Shown: piece after piece, positions 34,744-45,875 of the stretch | Numbering within the stretch: the first letter of the stretch is position 1 | Layout: every line of letters begins with the position of its first letter | NCBI GenBank assembly: GCA_025201765.1 | Contig: MU623377.1 | Location: 124,001 to 188,000, forward strand | DNA: 64,000 nt | Source of the DNA: Daldinia sp. FL1419 | Taxonomy: Eukaryota; Ascomycota; Sordariomycetes; Xylariales; Hypoxylaceae | Direction of reading: 5' to 3' | The notes under the pieces: generated by a model | What the model was told of the DNA's origin: nothing | What the model saw: only the letters and a program-made list of their open reading frames with translations | The model's database searches: none | Position numbers and translations under genes: made by a program

Positions 34744-35937
34744 AGCGACGTCGACTGATAATGGTTTTCTGGTTTTCTGCCGGAGACAAAACCTTTGAGG
34801 ACTTATAATCTCGGGTTTATTGTCATGAGCCTCGTTTTGTGGGTGTTCTCCATCTACAACCTGCCATCGCTCGTGGGGTCAATCTCTCCAAGAGTGTTAA
34901 CTTTTTTTTTTGCCTTACGGTTGAGAAAAGCGAGAAGGTGAGATATCGCCAGCCAAGAAGTACTGGAATAGATCAAGCCGAGCGAAATCGCGTAGTTAGG
35001 TATGCGCCTTCTATTATTTCGAGTTCATGTTATGTAAAGGTTGTTTCCCACGAGGTAGGTATGAATAAATTAGGTACAGACCCGTACCTACAGTAGGTAT
35101 CTTACCTAAGACAGGTACCTGCTAACCTAACCCGTAGGCACGTTGACTCGTGCTTGAAGGCCCACTTTATTTGAGAGTATCCGTCTAATGATTTTTATGA
35201 ATTTAGAGGTCTGAGTAATCTCGTCATCTTCCATTTTGTTCTCCTATTATTAACCCCTACCCAGCAATATTTATTTGCGAAATGCGCATATTCAACAAAG
35301 GTATACCTTGTAGTCGTCTCTGGATATTCCAAGGCCTATCAGGATTTAAAGTAAATTATTCAGCTAGAATACAAGTATTTATCGATGATTACGTGCGTGC
35401 TAGTTGAAAGACAGTATGCTGATATATAGTCTCGATATGTGGTAGAAGTCAGAGATATATATCTTGAACAGCGACGTTATTAAACATCAGCCCTGACGAA
35501 ACAACATGACAGAATCAAACTAACGCCAAGAACGAATGCAGTTTTCGCTTCAAGTATGACAAGGAAGTAAGAGAAGAAATATGGGGTCTCGCTACCGTTT
35601 TGCTGGTAATCGCACCAAGCGCGCGGTTTGCGACTCTGACAAAACAATTAGCAAATACACGCACCTATAGTACTGATGTAGTATTCGGCTCCGCAACCAC
35701 GAGGATATATGTATGCGTATTTGACGTAGTTACTCAACTGCATGTCATGAATTGTGATTGCTTTTACAGCTTCAGCCTCGTTTTTGCTCCCAAAGCCAAC
35801 TGTTAACCATGTGGACAGGTAGGTAATAAGGTATATCCTATACCGACAAACCATCCACCAACACTGTATACCTGTCTACGGTGTCCCTATGCTACGCGCC
35901 CTGTACGATACACGGAATACACGTCTTTGTCAAGTCG

Positions 35938-35976
35938 TAGGTCTGTCGGCAGACCTATGACCACAGACCTATGACC
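35938..35976. repeat. Small hairpin overlapping a 12-bp direct repeat
   Basis: TAGGTCTG (35938-35945) pairs with CAGACCTA (35950-35957) across a TCGG loop. The right arm overlaps AGACCTATGACC at 35951-35962, which is repeated exactly at 35965-35976. Confidence 0.7.
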
Positions 35977-38328
35977 GGAAACCTCCGGAGTCAGCTCCAG
36001 ATCGTGGCATCATATCTTAGGTACATACTCAGGTACAATAAGTATTCATCGATAGCCTATGGGGAACCTGTCATCGCCCATACAGCACGCAGCACACAGC
36101 ATGGAGATACCAGGAGGTATGTATAACCCACCAATGCATGCATGGCGTGTATTGGCTGACTCTTGGTATCTATTTTCTCGTACGATGGTGTTCATTATAA
36201 TCGCGTACTAAAAATGGTAGAAGGTTCTTGGATTACTCAATCTGGATACGGTGATTGACTCCTATTTTCCCCCTTCAGATGCTATTCGTAGTCAAATTGA
36301 GAACAGTGAATGATAGGCTCTTAGAGAGTAATATTTTGGAGGTGGTACGATCATCAGCTAACCATCTTGAAAGAAGGGGAATAATGTTCCGAAGTCATCG
36401 ACATGGACATTTACAAATCGGAGGATTTGATGTTTCTGAGTGTAAGCCGAGGGACAGACGGAAAAGACAATGTTTCAATCTAGAACACGTTCTCGTGAGG
36501 ACGGAGGAGCACTCTAAATTCGTAATAGAAATGAGGTTAACTGATGTCATGTACAATCTGGTACAATCTGGTTAAATCACCGAAAAGGCACCACTACCTT
36601 CTCCTATTGGCGAATCAATTGAAGCCAAGTTCAGCCTAACCTCGCTAGAATTGGTGCAAGTGGGGGGGAATGAAAGAGAGACCCTCCCAAAGTCTTCCAG
36701 CCCCTCCAGCCCCTGAAGTCGTGCATTTTCAGCAGGTAATGGCAGGCAATGACTTCGTCAGGGCTCCCTACATACACTAGAACCTCCTGGTACAAACACC
36801 CATCCAATTAGATAATTTGTTTCATTGACCGCTGGGCTACACTGGAACTATCCTTTGTACCCTGGCAGCTCTAACTTAAAACTCCTTGGCCCTATCAGAT
36901 CCAGTAAATATCCCTGCACATGGACCTTTTCGGGTAGGTGGAGAATCAAGGCGGAGCGTCAAGCGCTTGTGGACGAATCGTTTAGTTCGTACCACGGTAA
37001 CCAGCAACCGAGAACACGACCGCTTCTCCAACCAGCGTCTGAGATATTAGAGAACTCGACATCAACACTCGATGAGATGGATACATATTTGGGTAAAAGC
37101 AACTGTTGGATTTCCAACGTTATGGTTCTGAATAGTTGTACGATTCTAGCGTGGTTTTATGTATGAAAAAAAAAAGATTTCTACCCAGTAATGTCCATGA
37201 CGAAGGGGACTAAGGCAAATAATGAATGTCAAGCCAACTCAGGGGTTGAAATCGGGGAAGGCCGGTGATGACGGATCTTGCATAAACACGAAGATCTGCC
37301 CTTAGCGATCGTCGTTGCGTTTCCAGTATTATTATTCTATGTACTATCGATGAACCCGACCTCAGCAGTTTCTCTTTTAAGTAAAATTACAGTGGCTGTA
37401 AACTGTTGATAAGCCCCGTTCTAAATGCTAAAGTCTAATGCGAAGTGCGAATTAACGAAACTGTATTATCGATATCCATTATTCATTATCCTTTATCGTA
37501 ATAACGCGAATGCAAGAAGAAAACTAAAACAAGCCCCCCGAAAAGGGACATCTTAGTCTTTTACAACTTCATTTTCATAATCACAGCTCGTTCTTTTTTT
37601 TTCTTAATATTTATCCCACTCGTTCAACCCAATTTCTAGAAGTGGGCAGTGCGTGCCTAATTTTACTTCTAATTTCCTATCCGACCGTGCTTCATTACTT
37701 TCATTACGCTCACTCTATTCCCCCAGACCTTTTTACCGGAATCCAAAATAATCCACACTACCACGAAGACCTACTACAGCATTGGTTCCATCTACCGAAC
37801 ATTCACGATCTCTTTAACTGCTCCAACCGGATAGGCAATATATCCTCACGACCGTATTGACAACCTATACCCCCACACCCTCCCTGACTGGAATATATCA
37901 AGTTTCTCGGCTACCGGCCTGATATCCCGTTTGCCAAGTTTTACCTGGATTTACCTTACGGCCACAAAGGAGAGAACAAGACTGCCGCCATACGCCGTAC
38001 ATTTACATCTTGTGCGCTTGTCTTCCAACAAAAGCTTTGTTTAAATCTAGTTCCCCGGCAGAATTAGCGACAAGCGCGCTTTTGTCGCCTCAGGATACAA
38101 GATAGGACAAAGGGCAAAATATCGATCTGAAAAGAATTACAGCAACAATCGCTCATAACGCCTTAGTTGCTCCTCTTGACAATGCATTGATAAAATCGTA
38201 CATCAATACCCTTCTTTGCCCTCGAGGCTTCTGGATTATCTTTGGAATACGGCACGAATCTCCTTTATTATAGGCTATCTTGACTTTCCTCGGTCCCGCC
38301 TGTTTCAGGGTACTACTTCTCGAATAAT

Positions 38329-38337
38329 ATCAGATAT
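38329..38337 (+). promoter_or_regulatory. Possible iron-GATA (SREA-type) site
   Basis: ATCAGATAT lies about 76 bp upstream of the ferric reductase start and differs at one base from ATCWGATAA, the site reported for fungal siderophore/iron GATA repressors (SREA family). One near-match in A+T-rich DNA is weak evidence. Confidence 0.2.
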
Positions 38338-38412
38338 TTTGCAACACGAATCGCAGATCGCGAATACACACCATACTATAAGCTGGTATACTTAAAAACA
38401 AACACAAGCATC

Positions 38413-40299
38413 ATGCCGTTAGTAAATCGCGGGCGGATCACCGCTCTCGGATCACTCACGCCAACTACAATACTCGCACTCCGGGATGTAGATGCGCCCT
38501 CCGCACAAGATGCCGCCGCAGCTGCGGCTTCGACTATAGCACCTTTCTCTACGTCGTTAAACGGCGTCGACCAGTCGAGTAACATGTTATTCAAGGAAAT
38601 GCTTTGGTGGACGCTGGGTATAATAGCACTCGTGGTGCTTGCCGTCCGTCTCTCCGAGATAGCATGGACCAAGATACGACACGTCTCGGCCATGTCGACC
38701 CCAGGGGCGAAGCAAACCTACTGGAAGAAAACTCAGTGGACCTGGATGCCGTTCTTGAAGAAACATCTCATCTATGCCCCTCTGTGGAAGAAGCGACACA
38801 ACAGGGAATTCAAACTGACTACTGGGATTAGCATAGGAACTTTGCCGGGCCGACTTCACTTTGTCATCTTGAGCATCTACCTGATAAGCAACATCACCTA
38901 CTTGCTATTTGAAAACTGGGTCCAAGAAAATCGATACTCTCTAGCAGCACAGATCCGAGGTCGTTCCGGTACCTTAGCTCTCGTTAACATGGTCCCTCTC
39001 ATCATCATGTCGGGTCGTAACAACCCTCTTATCTTACTTCTGAGGGTTAGTTTCGATACTTATAATCTCCTTCATCGATGGATGGGTCGTATGGTCGTAC
39101 TAGAGGCTGTCATACATACAGTTGCGTGGGCTTATGTCGCAGCTGCCGCCGATGGATATGACGGGATGAATTATCAGCTAGTTCACAATTCGTTTTATGC
39201 TTCTGGTCTGGTTGGGACTATCGCCCTTGTTATCCTCCTTTTCTTCTCTCTCTCGCCCGTCCGACACGCTTTCTATGAGACGTTTCTCTCATTTCACATC
39301 ATCTTGGCCTTTATAACCTTCGCCATGACCTGGGTCCACTGTGCAACAGCGACTCTTCCCGGCGGTCTTCCCCAGCTTCCGTGGATGGTGGCAATTTTCT
39401 TGCTATGGGGGGCGGAACGATTAGCTCGCATGTTCCGCCTTGCCTACAATAACTGGTCGAAACGGAACGGATTCACCGAAGCCATCGTAGAACCTCTACC
39501 TGGTGAAACGAGTCGAGTTACGATGCATTTACCCCGTCATCTCGACGTCGAACCGGGAACACACGCTTATATCCGCTTCATGGGAGTTAGACCGTGGGAA
39601 AACCACCCCTTCTCTATTGCCTGGGTCGAACACCACCCTGAGGACGACACGAAAGAACTTGCAGAAAACATGGAAAAAGAATCCCTAAAGAGAGGTGCTA
39701 CCTCTGTGTCTTTTCTTATTGGTGCCCAGTCCGGTTTCACCCGGCGACTTTATGAGAAAGCACTCAAGGAAGGTTCCCCTTCTATCCGGATCAGGGCCGC
39801 TATGGAAGGTCCCTACGCAGGCCACCACTCGATAGAATCCTACGGCCACGCTGTGCTCTTTGCTGGCTCTACAGGTATTACCCATCAACTCTCATATCTC
39901 AAGCCGTTAATTGAGGGCTTCGAAGAGGGGACAATCGCAACAAGACGGATAACACTTGTGTGGGTAATGCGTGACACCGAATCCCTAACGTGGGTGCGAC
40001 CCTGGATGGACGAGATACTGCGGATGCCAAGCAGGAGAGATATTCTTAACATCCGGCTATTCGTTACGCGGCCGAAAAACACGAAAGAGATTGTTTCAGC
40101 TTCTAGCACGGTCCAGATGTTTCCGGGGCGGCCCAACATCCGTACCCTACTCAGAAAGGAAGTTGAGGAACAAGTCGGAGCAATGTGTGTCACAGTATGT
40201 GGCCCTGGTGCCCTAGCAGATGATGTACGACAGGCGGTCCGAGAAGTTCAGGATGCATGCTCCGTAGTTGATTTCGTCGAGGAGAGCTTCACGTGGTAA
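38413..40299 (+). CDS. Ferric-chelate reductase (FRE type, NADPH/FAD/heme b)
   Basis: Membrane oxidoreductase of the FRE/NOX superfamily that moves electrons from cytosolic NADPH through FAD and two hemes to extracellular ferric iron or copper. Intronless, 628 residues. A first membrane span is at about 63-81, then a hydrophobic core from about 137 to 330. The paired heme ligands are visible: H221 and H235 (LLHRWMGRMVVLEAVIHTVAW), and H295 and H309 (LSFHIILAF to WVHC), each 14 apart. The FAD motif HPFS is at 398-401 and the pyridine-nucleotide region includes GPYAGHHSIESYGHAVLFAG. The end FVEESFTW is the typical FRE C-terminus. Extracellular substrate and plasma-membrane location are inferred from the family. 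There is no siderophore cluster around it. The specific family member cannot be named. Confidence 0.9.
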   Translation: MPLVNRGRITALGSLTPTTILALRDVDAPSAQDAAAAAASTIAPFSTSLNGVDQSSNMLFKEMLWWTLGIIALVVLAVRLSEIAWTKIRHVSAMSTPGAKQTYWKKTQWTWMPFLKKHLIYAPLWKKRHNREFKLTTGISIGTLPGRLHFVILSIYLISNITYLLFENWVQENRYSLAAQIRGRSGTLALVNMVPLIIMSGRNNPLILLLRVSFDTYNLLHRWMGRMVVLEAVIHTVAWAYVAAAADGYDGMNYQLVHNSFYASGLVGTIALVILLFFSLSPVRHAFYETFLSFHIILAFITFAMTWVHCATATLPGGLPQLPWMVAIFLLWGAERLARMFRLAYNNWSKRNGFTEAIVEPLPGETSRVTMHLPRHLDVEPGTHAYIRFMGVRPWENHPFSIAWVEHHPEDDTKELAENMEKESLKRGATSVSFLIGAQSGFTRRLYEKALKEGSPSIRIRAAMEGPYAGHHSIESYGHAVLFAGSTGITHQLSYLKPLIEGFEEGTIATRRITLVWVMRDTESLTWVRPWMDEILRMPSRRDILNIRLFVTRPKNTKEIVSASSTVQMFPGRPNIRTLLRKEVEEQVGAMCVTVCGPGALADDVRQAVREVQDACSVVDFVEESFTW

Positions 40300-41636
40300 A
40301 ACCATAATAAATACTCGGGCTATTTCGGCACCGACTATAATCTGGACCATCTAACCACGGTGAACGATGCCGTCATCGGATGAAATCCTACGGCTACCAG
40401 ACATTGGCCCCCCGGAATGCGCCGCATCACGAGGGCTACAGCCCTGGTAATCTAGGAACAACATAGGAGTGTCTAAGTGGGGGAGGATCTCTTTTTGCAT
40501 TCAATCCATAGCCCGGGCGTTTGGGGGGAGAACTGAAATTAAGACAGATTTCCATGCCGATGAGCTGGCTGTCATATAGTACTAAACAGATCAAAGAAGC
40601 TTATTAGCTCTATTAGCTGCCTATATTATGATTGCTCCAAGTTGCGACGTGCTTGAGGCCTATCCATCCTGTACCTACATCATACATCATACATCCTACA
40701 TTCGTAAGCTGCATTGAAAAAAAAAAGCAGCGTTATTTATAGAAGATAAGTCATAGTTATGAAGACGCCATTTCTTATGTTCGAATTGGACTGCAGCGAT
40801 TTTGCAACGGCTTGTGATCGTTTGACCGTCTTGCCAATAAGGATTATACCTGAGCCCGCTAGTAAGCGTTTTGTGCATATAGACGCGCAGTAGTATATGT
40901 CACGACACGTTCCATGTCGGTGCTCGATGCTGGATGATTGTCGACTCGCGTGTAAGTGGACGAAGCGGACGAAGCGGACGAGTTGGTTCGTTGGACAGGG
41001 TCGGAGTAGGATTGACTTAATAACGGACAGTTCGTTGGTGTTCCACGAACACGGGAAGCAAGAAGCAGGGAGCACCCCGCTGCATTTTTACATAACCTTA
41101 ACAAACCTTCCAATACCCCCCCCTATATATGCACATGTGGCACGCAAACGACCAGTGTAATTCCGTTATATAGGTAGTAAATGCAGCTACAGGGGTGAAT
41201 CCGCCTCCCTGCGGGGTTACCTTGCATGGGGAGAAGCACTAACTAGTTATGTAAAGCAAAGAAAAGGAAAGAGAAAACAACCCCACCTTCTCAAAGACCT
41301 GTAGAATAGAATTGGTCCGCAGACGGCACTGACGAAATTTTTTATTAAAGAACCTTAAGTAACCGAAGTAGATGGATGAGTCTTGAACTTCGAGTCGGAA
41401 TTCTGACTCATAAAGTTGTAACGCCCTTTCTTTCTTTCTTCAATTGGGGAGCTTAAAACTTTTTTTCTTATGAAGCAAACAATTCAGAGTTCCCTTGCTC
41501 TCAACTTTTGTTTTAATTATTTAAGGGCATCGTAGTACTTCCTCTCTTTCAAGTTGAAGTACCCTCCTTCAATCTATCCGTAGCAAGCCCCCCCCGCGTT
41601 GCGCTGCCACCAAAGTTCGGCGGTCCCACCATCACC
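40300..41636. other. Ferric reductase-LEU4 intergenic region
   Basis: About 1.3 kb with no supported gene. It includes a GGACGAAGC tandem at about 40956-40979, a poly-A stretch near 40717-40725 and, close to LEU4, a CT-rich leader (41540-41636). I saw no perfect Leu3-type CCGG-N4-CCGG site. Confidence 0.4.
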
Positions 41637-43767
41637 ATGCCGATGTAAGTAGCACCAAAGATGCCCGATAATATAACATTAGGACTCCCCCATCAAGCCC
41701 GTCAGGGCTCATCCATGATCAGGGCATCAAAGGCTGAGACAAGATTTGTTCCACAGGCTTAAGGATCCTTCCAAAAAGTACAAGAAGTTCGCGCCTCTCA
41801 ACCTTCCGAACCGCCAATGGCCCTCTAGGACTATCGACAAGGCGCCGAGATGGCTGGCAACCGACTTGAGGGATGGCAACCAAAGCCTGGTCGACCCAAT
41901 GGTTTGCGTGCCGGCATTTTTTGTACATGCAAGCATAGTCTAACAGTATATTTTACAGAATGGCGACGAAAAATGGAGATTCTTCAAGATGTTAGTCGAC
42001 CTTGGTTATAAGGAGATCGAAGTATCCTTCCCTTCTGCGTCGCAAACGGATTTCGACTTTACGAGGCGCTTAGTCGAGACTCCTGGGGCCGTGCCCGACG
42101 ACGTTTGGCTACAAGTTTTAGCACCGTGCCGTGAGGATCTGATCCGCCGCACTGTCGACTCCCTCAAAGGCTCCAAGAAGGCTCTCCTACACATCTACCT
42201 CGCAACGAGCGAATGTTTTAGGCGTATTGTTTTCGGCTTTACCGAGGAAGAGAGCATTGAGAGGGCCGTAGCATGCACCAAGTACGCTCGTTCTATTACC
42301 AAAGACGACCCGGAGCAAGCTGGTACGGAGTGGGCTTTCGAGTTCAGCCCCGAGACCTTCTCGGATACTAGCCCCGAGTTCGTCATCCGGATTTGCGAAG
42401 CAGTCAAAGCCGCGTGGGAGCCCACTGTAGAGAACCCTATCATCTTCAACCTTCCGGCAACCGTCGAGATGTCGACGCCGAACGTCTATGCCGACCAAAT
42501 TGAGTACTTCTGTACTAACATTACTGAGCGAGAAAAGATCTGTGTCTCTCTTCACCCGCACAACGACAGGGGATGCGCTGTTGCCGCCGCCGAGTTGGCG
42601 CAAATGGCAGGAGCTGACCGTGTAGAGGGATGCCTTTTTGGAAACGGTGAGCGAACGGGAAATGTTGACCTAGTCACCTTAGCCTTAAATCTCTACACGC
42701 AGGGTATCCACCCGAAAATCGACTTTTCCGATCTGAACCGCGTTGTCGATACTGTGGAGATTTGCAATAAGATCCCTGTCCACCCCAGGGCACCCTACGG
42801 CGGATCTCTCGTCGTGTGTGCCTTCAGTGGCTCTCACCAAGACGCTATCAAGAAGGGGTTCATGCAACGCGAGATCGATGGCAAGTCATACGAGGATCAC
42901 TGGCAGCTGCCGTATCTTCCCCTCGATCCACAGGATATCGGTCGCACATACGAGGCTATCATCCGCGTCAACTCGCAAAGTGGAAAAGGTGGTGCCGCTT
43001 GGATTATCCTGCGTAAGCTTCAGCTTGATCTTCCTCGTGGTCTACAGATCGCATTTAGCAAGGTTGTACAAAAGAGAGCAGACGAGCTGGGAAGAGAGCT
43101 TTTATCGGCTGAGATTACTGATCTATTTGAGCGAACATACTTCCTCCAGGAGCACCCTCGATTCAACATAGTCGACTACTCCATCTCATTCGACCGATCA
43201 TCGTCCCCGGCCCCACCGGCACCTGGTGCCACTCAAGACACTAAAAACCTGGCCCGTGTTTTCGAAGGTATCGTCGCTATTGACGGCAGAGAGTACCAGC
43301 TCCGAGGTCGTGGTAATGGTCCTATCTCGTCTCTTGCTAATGCTCTGAAAGGCATAGGCATTGATCTAGATGTTGCCGATTACAAGGAGCATGCTATCGG
43401 AGGTGGACGAGAAGTCAAGGCGGCTACGTACATAGAATGTACGGCTTCGGGTACGTCACAGAAAGTATGGGGTGTCGGCATACATGAAGATGTGGTACAG
43501 AGTTCTCTTATAGCTCTCTTGAGTGCGGCTAGCAATGTAAGTGCCCTCGACAAGCTGGTAAACTTTAGTGTTGTCTCTGACAAACCCTTGAAACAGTTTA
43601 TCCTTAGTCGACCGGGAAGTCCCGTCCTGACAAAGCATGCATCGTCGCGAAGTGTCAGTCAGGACTTAAAGCTCGACTACAACGGCATCGTAAATGGGAG
43701 CTCCAACTCCCACGACGCTCCATCAGAAACAGTTCGAGTCTTAGAAGCTAAGGCGAATGGAATGTAA
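41637..43767 (+). CDS. LEU4: 2-Isopropylmalate synthase (LEU4)
   Basis: First committed enzyme of leucine biosynthesis: acetyl-CoA plus 2-ketoisovalerate gives 2-isopropylmalate. Three exons, 41637-41644 (only 8 bp), 41757-41901 and 41959-43767, join in frame to 653 residues. The start MPMLKDPSKKYKKF fits fungal enzymes. The catalytic TIM barrel has the RDGNQ metal-binding motif near residue 40, EVSFPSASQTDFDF near 75, HPHNDRG near 250 and VEGCLFGNGERTGNVD near 275. The C-terminal regulatory (LeuA dimer) domain follows at about 480-600, where leucine feedback acts in the family. The second donor is a non-standard GTTTGC but restores conserved sequence (VDPM then NGDEKWRFF). No obvious mitochondrial presequence is present, although an alternative upstream start could add one. 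The stop overlaps a donor-like ATGTAAGT, so a further 3' exon is not fully excluded. Confidence 0.94.
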
Positions 43768-45875
43768 GTTGCTTCTGGTTGATGATCTACGGCATAGGGA
43801 TATGGAGATAATTCAGCAAAAAAGCATATATGTAAAAAGCATATGGTTTTTATCAACCAGGGGTTTAAAAAGTGTGTCTGCATTAAAACGAGGCGCTCAA
43901 CATGGGGTTGGCTTCTCATATTCGCATTTATCTAAAAGCGTACACGTGTAGGTGGGATATGAATATAAGGTGACGAGTGTTGAAATAAAGCAAAAATATA
44001 TTTAAAGTACCTCATACGTGAGATTGACATCGATGATGATCAACCTACCTTGCGGCTGATTTACATGTACCTATTCCCCCACTTCCCCTTTTTTAAAGGA
44101 TTCAAGGTCGTGGTCGTGTGGGAATTTGTTGGCATTAGGTACAGTAGGGGCTCGAGCTTGTGTGTGTATTGTACAATACATACATACATGGTAAGCATTA
44201 AGCGCATGGTTACCTATGGTCAGCAAGGGGACGAACTTCCCGAACCCTTGACTGGGCGCTGGGACTTTGTGGACTGGGACGAATGCGGGGAAGGACTGCG
44301 GGAAGAATTGACAATCCGCATTCCGATTTCGCAAACATGTGAACTACCTACAAGTACCAACCTACTAACTACCTACCTACCCATGTAGTACCTAATAAAC
44401 TGATTCAACGCCCAGGTACTCTGCTTTGACGCCACAAAAATGGATCGATTGATTTCCAAGTAGATCAGGTAAACTGGACTAATCCAATACATGCATTGGT
44501 GTTACGTGTAGTACTTAACCTATCAGGTAGACAGGTATGGATGCGTACATAGGTACTTCTTTGTTTTTGTTTTTGGGATACGGTGGTAGGTAGTAGGTAC
44601 TTCCATGCACCGTGTGGGTACGCACGAGAAGTACCTGGCAAGGGCCGTAAGGCAATTGCGCATAGAGCTGCTCTGCTGCTGCATTGTACCTTGGGTCTTA
44701 ACTGGAGCCGATGCTATTCTTTCTGCTGCCTGGACGAATTACATGCTCGGTATTCATATAAGATTTTAGGGCGTAGAAGGCACGCATACCCTCTTATGAT
44801 GGTAGTGTGTACGGAGCTGCTAAGAAGGTACACGTATCCCCACGTAGGTAGAGCTTGTTCCAGATGTACATACTGTAGTATATGATTATGATAGGTAACT
44901 AGATACAAAATAGGTATACATGGCTCACCGTTATTTCTTTCGACTGTGCGCACCTCTTTTGGACCAACCTTTTTAAACTTGACCTTGGTCTTTTTTTTCT
45001 CGAGAAAAGAATAGAAGGTTCTTACCATACAATTAACTCAATTTCCCTATGTACCTTGGGCACACAACTTACATTCTGCACATTCATTTCCTCTTAGGTT
45101 AGGTTACCTTACCTATTGGCGGCGTACCTAAAGTACCTTGATATTTCTTTACCCTTACCCTCTCCTCCCGTTAAATTTTTATAGGGAAACAAAGCGGCAA
45201 GAACGATAGAAAGTATTATCAGCCCCTCTTAGGACGTTTGGTAGATTACTTATTCTATCAGGTTCGTCATTAAAGTTTCCCGGTTGCCCCTAGTACTTCT
45301 GCTAGTAAAAAAAAAAAAAAAAAGTACCAAAGTAACTGTACACCTGGAGTGGTTTTTTTCCTCACAAGGTTGTAGGCCTGTTACAGGTGTTGCCGGTCGT
45401 GAGGTCCTGGAGTGTCAACAAAATAAAAAATAAAAAAGGGACCCGCTGCATCACTCCGCCTACCTCGTTAGGTTTATTTAGGGAGCCCAGAAAAAAAAGG
45501 TCGCTACTGGTTCACTCCAACTTGTCCACGGCGACTTCTGCAATTCTAATCTTTTCGCCTTTTTCTCCCAAAAAAACTTTCCTTTCAACTCAACCGCTTG
45601 ACAATAACCCTTTCGCGGCCTAGCAGTCTCGGACTAGCCCTAATAGAACCTCAAAGGTCTTCTTCTGCTTTCCCTGACCTCTTTTCCACTTATTATCAGC
45701 CTCATCTCGGCTTTTCGACCATTTTTAACCACCAACTACAATAACCCCCCCCCCCTCCTTCGTAAATTCCACGGAAACAACTTAATACTAAACCTCACCC
45801 AAGACTGACATCCAACACACTGGAATAAATCTGAAGAAAATATCACAAGAGGAAACGGTCAGTCGTACAGAAAAG
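43768..45875. other. LEU4-KAP95 intergenic region
   Basis: About 2.1 kb with no supported gene. It contains several AGGTA/TACCT motif clusters (about 44340-44400, 44520-44600, 45095-45140), a 17-base A-run at 45307-45323 and a C-run near 45744-45757. The last 350 bp are the pyrimidine-rich promoter and leader of KAP95. Confidence 0.45.

Larger units (their letters stand above)
34744..38412. other. APC5-ferric reductase intergenic region (3.7 kb)
   Basis: A long gap with no supported gene. The frames at 36255-36575 and 36825-37166 show no family resemblance and no splice partners. Features seen are clustered AGGTA/TACCT motifs at about 35050-35135, a small hairpin plus direct repeat at 35938-35976, a poly-A run near 37167-37176 and an A+T-rich zone around 37320-37620. 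The right end contains the divergently oriented promoters of APC5 and of the ferric reductase. Confidence 0.45.

Noticed and set aside
36255..36575. 106-codon plus-strand frame in the APC5-ferric reductase gap
   Set aside because: No motif, no leader, no splice partner; composition not coding-like.
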